Origin: a candidate division KSB1 bacterium
Lineage (GTDB): Bacteria > Zhuqueibacterota > Zhuqueibacteria > Residuimicrobiales > Krinioviventaceae
Assembly: GCA_034505495.1 (NCBI GenBank)
Contig: JAPDQV010000004.1
Span: forward strand, 14,845-54,620
Reading direction: 5' to 3'
DNA: 39,776 nt
The translations under genes were made by a program, and so were the position numbers. Below the pieces are notes generated by a model, which searched no databases, was not told where the DNA came from, and worked only from the letters and a program-made list of their open reading frames with translations. This document shows positions 1 through 6,448 of this stretch, one piece after another (positions within the stretch are counted from its first letter, which is position 1; every line of letters begins with the position of its first letter).

Positions 1-1373
1 ATCTCTTCGCGTACCGCCCAAACCACCTCCGCTGCCGTATAAGGCAAATTAGGATGAAGCCTTTCAGCAAGCCGCGCATCGTTCTGCATCAGTTTCTGAA
101 TGCCGAGGGCATCGGTGCCGTAATAGTGCAGCGGATCGTTGACATCGAACGTCTTCAGCCAGCCGTGAATGCGCATGTCCTCGGTCTTGCAGGGTCGCTC
201 TTCGAGTCCGGCAAGCTGTGCTGCCTGATCGATGACGTCCTGACCCATCTTGCGGTAGGTCGTCCATTTGCCGCCGGTGATGGTGACCAGTCCCGACTTG
301 GAAATGAGAATGGTGTGATCGCGCGAGAGCGCGGCGGTGTTTTTAGCGTCGCCCGAGCGCACAAGCGGACGCAGACCGGCAAAGACGCACAGCACATCGG
401 AGGGCTGCGGATCTTTGGTCAAATAACGCGCCGCATGCACGAGCAGGAATTCGATTTCTTCCGGCAGCGGCCGCGGCTCGAGCGAAACCTGCTCAACCGG
501 CGTGTCGGTCGTGCCGACGATCACGCGGTCGCGCCACGGCACGGCAAACAGCACGCGGCCGTCATCGGTGTGCGGCACCATAATGGCCGAATCGCCGGGC
601 AGAAATTCTTTGCCGAGCACCAAATGCACCCCTTGACTCGGAGCGATCATTTCGGGAACATCGTTGTCGTCCATCTTTATGACCTGATCGACAAACACGC
701 CCGCGGCATTGACCACGACTCGGCCGTAAATCTGGTGCTCGCGATCGGTTTCGAGATCGCGCACAACCACACCGCTGACCATCGCGCCGGACTTTAGCAG
801 TCGCTCGACGCGCATGTAATTGACGGCCGTGCCGCCCAAGTCAAAAAGCGTCTGCGCCAGATTGATCGCCAGTCGGGCGTCGTCGAACTGGCCGTCGAAA
901 TAGATGACGCCGCCGAGCAGACCTTTCGGTTCGATGGTCGGCAGCCGTTCCAAGGTTTCCTCTTTGGACAGCCACTTCGAAGGGCCGAGGCCGAGCTTTC
1001 CGGCCAACATGTCGTACATTTTCAGGCCGATGCCGTAGAACGGTCCCTCCCACCAGTCATAGTTGGGCACAACGAAGGATTGATGACGCACCAAATGCGG
1101 AGCATTCTGCACCAACAGGCCGCGTTCGCGCAGCGCTTCGAGAACCAGAGAAATATTGCCCTGTTTCAGATAGCGCACGCCGCCGTGAACCAGCTTGGTG
1201 CTGCGGCTGGACGTGCCTTTGGCAAAATCGTGCTGTTCGAATAATACGGTTCGATAGCCTCGTGAAGCCGCTTCGACCGCTGCTCCAAGGCCAGTTGCCC
1301 CGCCGCCGATGACGATCACATCCCAGTAGCCGTCATAGTTTTCGATAATATCTATTGCCTGCTGACGATTCAC
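1..1373 (-). CDS. glpD: Aerobic-type glycerol-3-phosphate dehydrogenase (FAD), 3' end cut by window
   Basis: FAD-dependent enzyme oxidising sn-glycerol-3-phosphate to dihydroxyacetone phosphate at the membrane, passing electrons to quinone. The frame is open from a GTG at 1371-1373 to the window edge, giving 457 residues; family members are usually 500-560 residues, so the C-terminus lies outside. Visible motifs are the N-terminal Rossmann dinucleotide site GGGATG (residues 23-28) with the ribose-binding Glu46, the family-typical GTSSRSTKLVHGGVRYL stretch (about 53-69), FAGLRPLVR and GGKWTTYR near the end of the FAD domain, and the start of the helical C-terminal domain. The GTG start is chosen because GGAGGT lies 4 nt upstream and no ATG fits. 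It reads in the same direction as the NTPase and Lut genes behind it. Family assignment is very secure; glpD versus glpA cannot be separated from this piece. Confidence 0.95.
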   Translation of the reverse strand, partial: MNRQQAIDIIENYDGYWDVIVIGGGATGLGAAVEAASRGYRTVLFEQHDFAKGTSSRSTKLVHGGVRYLKQGNISLVLEALRERGLLVQNAPHLVRHQSFVVPNYDWWEGPFYGIGLKMYDMLAGKLGLGPSKWLSKEETLERLPTIEPKGLLGGVIYFDGQFDDARLAINLAQTLFDLGGTAVNYMRVERLLKSGAMVSGVVVRDLETDREHQIYGRVVVNAAGVFVDQVIKMDDNDVPEMIAPSQGVHLVLGKEFLPGDSAIMVPHTDDGRVLFAVPWRDRVIVGTTDTPVEQVSLEPRPLPEEIEFLLVHAARYLTKDPQPSDVLCVFAGLRPLVRSGDAKNTAALSRDHTILISKSGLVTITGGKWTTYRKMGQDVIDQAAQLAGLEERPCKTEDMRIHGWLKTFDVNDPLHYYGTDALGIQKLMQNDARLAERLHPNLPYTAAEVVWAVREE

Positions 1374-1440
1374 CTTGACCTCCGCTTTATAAAAATCAAA
1401 ACAATACGATGAGCGTTAATTTAGACTTTAATGACGAGCT

Positions 1441-1956
1441 TTATTGAGAACCGCACAAAAGCGCTTTCAACCGTTCGGAGACCAGTTGCCGATTGGCCTC
1501 CTGCCAATAAAGTATTTCTATAGCGCAATTCGGGCAGAGCGCTTGCCAAAACGGCAAGGCTCGCTGCTGCACCACCAGGCAAGTCTTTAATGGAGATGAC
1601 AATAGTTCTTTAATAGCATCACAATATGCTGTACAACGCTGCTCGATCACTCCCAATTCGTCCACGACAAAAAGATCCGGGGGGTTTTTAAGATTATTGT
1701 AGATAAACTCCGCAGCCTTTTCGAAAACTCGCAGATCGATACGGAAACGATCGAAATCGGGTGTATCGGACAACTCGGCAAAAATGCATACCTCGGGTTC
1801 ATTGCCGAAACGAAGGCCGTAGCCGCTGATTTTTTCGTCACGCATCAGCCTCAAAGAAAAAATGCCGACATAGTCTAGATCGAGGCCTTTCAGAAAAGCA
1901 TGGATGAATGTGCTTTTGCCCGTTCGGCGCTCACCGGTAAAGAAGACATTTTGCAA
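1441..1956 (-). CDS. THEP1-like P-loop NTPase (NTPase_1 family)
   Basis: Small 171-residue P-loop NTPase. Walker A is GERRTGKST (residues 8-16) and Walker B is DLFVVDELG (94-102). This spacing, size and DE-L-G ending match the THEP1 nucleoside-triphosphatase family, whose physiological role is poorly known. A CPNC pair sits at 141-144. The only possible start is TTG at 1954-1956, because an in-frame TAA lies two codons upstream. The stop of the upstream membrane-protein gene is 9 nt away, so translation is probably coupled. Both genes look more AT-rich by eye than the glpD and lut genes around them. Inference: the NTPase works with or regulates the neighbouring membrane protein, possibly in transport. 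NTPase fold is certain, substrate unknown. Confidence 0.8.
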   Translation of the reverse strand: MQNVFFTGERRTGKSTFIHAFLKGLDLDYVGIFSLRLMRDEKISGYGLRFGNEPEVCIFAELSDTPDFDRFRIDLRVFEKAAEFIYNNLKNPPDLFVVDELGVIEQRCTAYCDAIKELLSSPLKTCLVVQQRALPFWQALCPNCAIEILYWQEANRQLVSERLKALLCGSQ

Positions 1957-1965
1957 AGCTTACAT

Positions 1966-2559
1966 TCAAACTTTTTGAATAGGAAGCGGTAAAAGACCGC
2001 GCTTACGCAGTCGATCGACAAAACCGTACGTCAAGAAACCCGTGCTAAAGCCGACCAAAAAATAAAAGATCAACATGACGAAAATCAAAATTAACCCGTC
2101 CTGGATTTTCATACCGAACAACATTTTTCCCGCCTGCACAATTCGGCGATAAGCATCCAGGGGAGCAAGTCCCATAAACAGCGGCATGGAAAGAAAAGGA
2201 TGAAAGAGAGTGTAGGAAACGCCTGCGCCGGCTGCAACGGCAATTCTCTTTTGCGAGGGGAGCGGTTTCCAATAGACCGCCTCGATAATCAAAGATTCGA
2301 TCATAATGGCTACGGCCACGGAGGCGGCAATACCGCCGATCAAAAGGAGCTTTAAAAAAACAGCTACCGCACCCATCAACAACGCAGAGCCGCGCAAGGC
2401 TGTGGTCATGCGCGCGACCGTCTGAAAAATGATTCCCAAAGACATCATCAAAAGACCGGCAAAGGGCAAATCCACGGCATGTAGTAGGGTACCTAATTGC
2501 ACTTCCGTAATACCCCATAGAGTTCCAAAGATGGCAATAATGATAAAAGATTTTCTCAT
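1966..2559 (-). CDS. Small polytopic membrane protein, possible ECF S-component-like
   Basis: 197 residues, strongly hydrophobic, with five or six predicted membrane helices (around 5-25, 32-50, 57-78, 78-95, 108-130 and 155-180) and a basic C-terminal tail (RLRKRG). Length, helix number and the N-terminal GTLWGITEVQLG stretch recall small-molecule-binding S components of energy-coupling-factor transporters, but I see no diagnostic motif and the similarity is weak. ATG at 2557-2559 has no clear Shine-Dalgarno; a TATAAT-like -10 lies about 40 bp upstream. It is directly followed by the THEP1-like NTPase, which may be its partner. No EcfA/EcfT genes are nearby. Treat as a membrane protein of unknown function. 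Confidence 0.7.
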   Translation of the reverse strand: MRKSFIIIAIFGTLWGITEVQLGTLLHAVDLPFAGLLMMSLGIIFQTVARMTTALRGSALLMGAVAVFLKLLLIGGIAASVAVAIMIESLIIEAVYWKPLPSQKRIAVAAGAGVSYTLFHPFLSMPLFMGLAPLDAYRRIVQAGKMLFGMKIQDGLILIFVMLIFYFLVGFSTGFLTYGFVDRLRKRGLLPLPIQKV

Positions 2560-2600
2560 TTATTAAAAGATGGTCATCTGTGTTCGCGGCATTGCTTGCT

Positions 2601-2606
2601 ATTATA
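2601..2606 (-). promoter_or_regulatory. Possible -10 box for membrane protein/NTPase pair
   Basis: On the minus strand this reads TATAAT, preceded by GAT, in the 71-bp gap after lutC. A start site about 7 nt downstream would leave a leader of roughly 35 nt before the ATG at 2559. No good -35 hexamer is seen at 16-18 nt spacing, so this is only a candidate. Confidence 0.3.
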
Positions 2607-2630
2607 ATCGCCAGTATTATGATAAAACCA

Positions 2631-3314
2631 TTATATGTCCTCAATTATAACATATACCACCTGCATCGGTCCATGGACGCCCTCGACGCGGACAAGCTCG
2701 ATATCCGAAGTGGCGCTGGGGCCGGTGATGAAATTGATGGAACTCGGCATATCTTTGTTGCTCATGCTTTGAATCGCTTCGAGCGCCTGAGTCAGCCGCG
2801 GCCGAATGATACTTTGCGGTACCACATAAATCGTTGCCGGCGGCAGCAGAGTAACGGAGCGACCGACGCCGCCGCGGCTGAACACCGCCACCGTGCCGCT
2901 TTCGGCAACGGCCAAGTCGGCCGCTGCAACCCCGACTGACGCCCTTTCGGCACGCATGACCGCTTCCTCGCGCGAAAGGTCAGCCTCCCATACTTCAACG
3001 GGAACATAGCTGCGCAAATAGGCGGCCGTGTTCAAATCGCGAAAAAGCGGCTGATCCGCCAACAGGCAGCCGCCGGCGCCTATTCCGGCAATCACCTCGG
3101 CCAAAGAAGCATTCAGCCGCTCCCGCGCCGTCTCGATCACCCTCACGCTGACGGCGCGACTGTTCGCAATAAACGCCTGCGTCATCTCTTCTTGATTCAA
3201 GCCAGGCATGATTCTCTGTCGGAACTCTATGCCGGGTGTGGTCCAGGCCGGAGGCTGCGGTCTTTCTCGCCCCAACACCGAGCCAATTCGACGAATGAAC
3301 TCATGGCGATCCAT
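2631..3314 (-). CDS. lutC: LutC-type LUD-domain protein, L-lactate utilisation
   Basis: 227-residue LUD-domain protein, third subunit of the LutABC L-lactate oxidase complex that converts lactate to pyruvate without a classical flavin LldD enzyme. The LUD core VAAADLAVAESGTVAV and the following GRSVTLLPPATIYVV stretch (around residues 128-165) resemble the matching part of LutB, as expected for this family. ATG at 3312-3314 overlaps the lutB stop as TAATG, and GGAGGG within the end of lutB is its ribosome-binding site, so the start is firm. Order lutA-lutB-lutC is the standard one. No LutP/LldP permease or LutR regulator is in the window. Confidence 0.93.
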   Translation of the reverse strand: MDRHEFIRRIGSVLGRERPQPPAWTTPGIEFRQRIMPGLNQEEMTQAFIANSRAVSVRVIETARERLNASLAEVIAGIGAGGCLLADQPLFRDLNTAAYLRSYVPVEVWEADLSREEAVMRAERASVGVAAADLAVAESGTVAVFSRGGVGRSVTLLPPATIYVVPQSIIRPRLTQALEAIQSMSNKDMPSSINFITGPSATSDIELVRVEGVHGPMQVVYVIIEDI

Positions 3315-4717
3315 TAGTTTCCCTCCTGCGCTCGGTGTTTTTTGTACCAGTCGCGAAAACGGCGCGTTGGAATTTTCATCAGGCGGCGGCTCTTGGTCCA
3401 GCCGCGCAAGGGCCCGATTCTCGGCGCCAGATTGGCCAAAAAGGCGGCTTTTGTCGCCGTCCGATAAATGAACGGGCTGCCCAAGGCCGTCGCAGCGCTC
3501 CCGAACACGGCATCTTCCAGCCGACTGTTCAGCCTGAGTTCTTCGGCGATCCTGCGGCGGTGTTCAAAGATCAATTTATGCAGCGGAATCTTGACCGGAC
3601 ACACCTCATCGCAGGCGCCGCACAGCGAGCAAATCTTGACGATCTCTTTGAAAGCCGGATAACCTCCCAGCGCGGGCATCAACGCGGCGCCCAAAGGGCC
3701 GGGATAGAGTGCCCCGTAGCCGTGTCCGCTGATATGTCGGTAAGCGGGACATTCCAGCATGCAGGTGCCGCAGCGGATGCAGCGCAAAACGTCACGAAAC
3801 GGGCTCCCCAGCACCTCCGACCGGCCGTTGTCGACGATAATGATATGGATCTCATCCGGGCCGTCCAAATCATTTGTACGCCGAGGGCCGGTCAGCAGCG
3901 TCATGTAAACCGATGCACGCGAACCGACCGCCGAACGCGGCAAAAGCGTCAACAAAACATCCAGATCAGACAGCGTCGGCACCAGGCGCTCCATACCCAA
4001 AAAGACCAGCTGTGTCTTTGGCAACGTGGTGACAAATCGACCGTTGCCTTCATTGGTCACCAGGACCAATGTGCCGGTTTCAGCAACGGCAAAGTTGCAG
4101 CCGGTAATGCCGACGTCCGCGCTCAAGAATTCCTGGCGCAAGACGCCGCGCACAAAACGCGTCATATTCTCCGGAGCGGCGTCTCCGGAATATCCTTTCT
4201 TTTCCGCTAAAACTCGGCGAAATCGCTCTCTGTCTTTATGCAATGCAGGAATGACGATATGTGACGGCTTGTCGGCGTTATCAATTTGCAAGAGGTATTC
4301 ACCCAAATCGGTTTCAATCACTTCCACGCCGATTTCCTGCAGCGCTTCGTTGAGGCCGATCTCCTCGGTCACCATTGACTTGCTCTTGGCCGCCTTGCGC
4401 GCTTTTTTTGAACCAAGGAGTTCCGCGGCGATGCGGTTCGCCTCCGCCGCATCGTCGGCAAAATAGACTCGGCAACCGGAAGCTTCGGCCTGCGTGACGA
4501 AACGATCGAGATAAAAATCGAGATGATCAAGGGTATGGGCGCGAATCTCAGCTGCAGCTTCCCGCCACGAGTCGATGTCGCCCAGCTCGGCAAATCGGTC
4601 CTGCCGCTTTCGGTTAATCAGGTCCTGCGCAGCAGCAATCGAGGCGCGCATAAAGCCGTCGCTCAAAGCACGACGAATTCGCTTTTTTAACGGCAATCGA
4701 CTGGTTTGCAGACTCAT
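3314..4717 (-). CDS. lutB: LutB iron-sulfur subunit, L-lactate utilisation
   Basis: 467-residue iron-sulfur electron-transfer subunit. The N-terminal two thirds is a LUD domain (VAETGTLVLVTNEGNGR about 211-227). Two ferredoxin-like 4Fe-4S sites follow: C313, C316, C319, C323-Pro and C363, C366, C369, C373-Pro. A basic helical tail follows. Length and domain order fit LutB/YkgF (about 470 residues). It lies 31 nt after lutA and overlaps lutC, so the three are one operon. Expected to pass electrons from the LutA site to the respiratory chain. All eight cluster cysteines are present, so the protein should be functional. Confidence 0.95.
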   Translation of the reverse strand: MSLQTSRLPLKKRIRRALSDGFMRASIAAAQDLINRKRQDRFAELGDIDSWREAAAEIRAHTLDHLDFYLDRFVTQAEASGCRVYFADDAAEANRIAAELLGSKKARKAAKSKSMVTEEIGLNEALQEIGVEVIETDLGEYLLQIDNADKPSHIVIPALHKDRERFRRVLAEKKGYSGDAAPENMTRFVRGVLRQEFLSADVGITGCNFAVAETGTLVLVTNEGNGRFVTTLPKTQLVFLGMERLVPTLSDLDVLLTLLPRSAVGSRASVYMTLLTGPRRTNDLDGPDEIHIIIVDNGRSEVLGSPFRDVLRCIRCGTCMLECPAYRHISGHGYGALYPGPLGAALMPALGGYPAFKEIVKICSLCGACDEVCPVKIPLHKLIFEHRRRIAEELRLNSRLEDAVFGSAATALGSPFIYRTATKAAFLANLAPRIGPLRGWTKSRRLMKIPTRRFRDWYKKHRAQEGN

Positions 4718-4748
4718 GGCATTCAGCTCTCCTCAACAGCTCCGCCTA

Positions 4749-5480
4749 TCAAGCAGCAGCGCGGCAAGTCAACACCTCGACGATGTGCATGACGCGGATG
4801 GAGTGTCCCTCTTTGCGCAGTCTCCCCTCGATGTTCATCAAACAGGCGTTGTCGGCGCCGATGACCAGATCAACCCCTGCTTCAACCAGATTGCGCACCT
4901 TCTCCGCCACCATGGCGCCGGAAAGATCGGGCATCTTGACGGAGAACGTACCGCCGAAACCGCAACATTTTTCCTGTCCTTTGAAAGGCACCAATTCCAA
5001 ACCGCGCACATGCGCAAGCAACTTAAGGGGCGGCTCCTTCACTCCCAGTAGTCGAGTCATGTGGCAGGAGGGATGATAGGCTGCCCGCGCATGAAGCTCG
5101 GCGCCAAGATCCATGACGTGAAGGCGATTGACGATGAAATCAGTAATTTCAAAGGTCTTGTTCGCCAACACTTGCGCCCTGCTTTGCCATTCATCTTCGC
5201 CTTGAAAGAATTTGGGAAACTCTTTGACCTGGAGAACGCAGGAGCCGCTCGGCGACACAATTGCCTCGCAGTCGTCTTCGAGAAGCGCGTCGATCAACAG
5301 CCGCATGCTCTTTTTCGCTTTTTCCACGTAACCGGTGTTGGTCAACGGCTGACCGCAGCAGGTCTGCTTGGGATTAAAAACAACACGGCATCCGAGCCGT
5401 TCGAGAAGCTCGACCGATTTGATTCCAACCCGCGGCAGCACAATGTCTGTTATACATGTGGCAAAGAAGGAAACCTTCAT
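4749..5480 (-). CDS. lutA: LutA cysteine-rich (CCG) subunit, L-lactate utilisation
   Basis: 243-residue protein with two cysteine-rich CCG domains, as in LutA/YkgE, GlcF and heterodisulfide reductase HdrB. The first CCG motif is C41-C42-G43 after NPKQT; the second is C172-C173-G174 in the sequence KCCGFGGTFSVK. Such domains carry an unusual iron-sulfur centre in relatives. Start ATG at 5478-5480 has GAGGA about 10 nt upstream. It is the first gene of lutABC and divergent from purC; the shared 141-bp gap must hold both promoters. Confidence 0.94.
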   Translation of the reverse strand: MKVSFFATCITDIVLPRVGIKSVELLERLGCRVVFNPKQTCCGQPLTNTGYVEKAKKSMRLLIDALLEDDCEAIVSPSGSCVLQVKEFPKFFQGEDEWQSRAQVLANKTFEITDFIVNRLHVMDLGAELHARAAYHPSCHMTRLLGVKEPPLKLLAHVRGLELVPFKGQEKCCGFGGTFSVKMPDLSGAMVAEKVRNLVEAGVDLVIGADNACLMNIEGRLRKEGHSIRVMHIVEVLTCRAAA

Positions 5481-5621
5481 AAAAGAGTCATCCTCTGTTT
5501 ATACTGCAAATTAGATAATAGTCTGCTGAGATGCAAGCTTGTTGTTGATCCAGATTTCCATTTGCTTTTAGGCGGGAATCTCATAAATTGCCGCAGTCGA
5601 TCACAGGAGGAGGATATTTGC
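5481..5621. promoter_or_regulatory. Divergent intergenic region lutA / purC
   Basis: 141 bp, AT-rich in the half next to lutA. It separates oppositely reading operons and so must contain both promoters. Candidate -10 elements are TATAAA on the minus strand about 20 bp from lutA and GATAAT on the plus strand (about 5514-5519), but neither has a convincing -35. No riboswitch-like pairing or operator palindrome was recognised. Confidence 0.4.
5605..5614 (+). promoter_or_regulatory. Strong Shine-Dalgarno that fixes the purC start
   Basis: AGGAGGAGGA ends 7 nt before the ATG at 5622. The purC frame is open far upstream to 5061, antisense to lutA. This ribosome-binding site shows that translation starts at 5622, not in the longer frame. 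Confidence 0.85.
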
Positions 5622-6410
5622 ATGGACCTAAGCCGGTTGAAAAAACTCAATGAAGGCAAAACCAAAATCATTTATGAAAACCCGGACGACGTCAAGAGCG
5701 TCTATATGGTTTTCAAGGACGACATCACCGCCGGAGACGGCCTCAAACACGACGTGATCGAAGGCAAGGCCGCCATCGATTGGCGGACGAACAAAAACAT
5801 TTTTGAATATTTGAACCGCAAAGGGATTCCCACCCATTACCTTTCAAGTCCTGCCGAACGCGTCAGCCTGGTGCGCAAACTCGATTTCAAAATCAATCTC
5901 GAGGTCGTCACGCGCCGCATCGCTGCCGGTTCGATCGTCAAATGGAGCCGCTATGCCGAAGGCACCCGCTTCGATCCGGTCATCACCCAATTCCATTACA
6001 AGGACGATGCTCTGCATGACCCTATGCTGGATGAAGGGTATATCGACTTTATCATCCGCAGCAAAGGCTCCATGGAATTCGACGAGATGCGGCGGTTGAA
6101 CGCCGCGGTTTTTGAGCTGCTCGAAAAAGCGTTTGCTCATTTCAAGCTGCAGCTTGTGGACTTTAAACTGGAATACGGTCTCATTGACGGCCGTGTGACG
6201 CTTATCGACGAAATTACCGGCGGTTCCTTCCGTCTTTGGCCGTACGCCAAAGAGAATCCCAATCTGCAGCAGCCGAACGTGCTGTCCGAATTGGACCCGA
6301 GCGGCCGGTTGGACAAAGACACGTATCGCCTGGGCGGCGATTTGGGGATGGTGCGCGATAAATTTGCCGTCATTGCCGAAATCACCGATCGCTTTGCCGA
6401 GCTGCCGTAA
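5622..6410 (+). CDS. purC: SAICAR synthase (purine biosynthesis)
   Basis: 262-residue enzyme that joins CAIR with aspartate using ATP to form SAICAR in de novo purine synthesis. The N-terminal ATP-binding segment LNEGKTKIIYENPDD (9-23), the EVVTRRIAAGSIVKWS segment (94-109) and HDPML (132-136) match the family. The usual second signature, normally of the form D-E-x2-(S/T)-P-D-(S/T)-(S/C)-R-(F/Y/W), reads DEITGGSFRLW here (196-206): the P-D pair is replaced by G-G and an extra shift precedes the Arg. This is a divergent subgroup rather than a broken gene, since the rest is intact. First gene of the 5622-15685 operon. Confidence 0.93.
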   Translation: MDLSRLKKLNEGKTKIIYENPDDVKSVYMVFKDDITAGDGLKHDVIEGKAAIDWRTNKNIFEYLNRKGIPTHYLSSPAERVSLVRKLDFKINLEVVTRRIAAGSIVKWSRYAEGTRFDPVITQFHYKDDALHDPMLDEGYIDFIIRSKGSMEFDEMRRLNAAVFELLEKAFAHFKLQLVDFKLEYGLIDGRVTLIDEITGGSFRLWPYAKENPNLQQPNVLSELDPSGRLDKDTYRLGGDLGMVRDKFAVIAEITDRFAELP

Positions 6411-6448
6411 TTCAAAAATTCGGTTTTCATCTCTATTAGGCGCGGGGT

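Noticed and set aside
54..797. 247-codon plus-strand frame
   Set aside because: It lies fully opposite glycerol-3-phosphate dehydrogenase, whose motifs are continuous on the minus strand.
5061..5621. Upstream extension of the purC frame to 449 codons
   Set aside because: It is antisense to lutA, its residues are unlike PurC, and a strong Shine-Dalgarno precedes the ATG at 5622.
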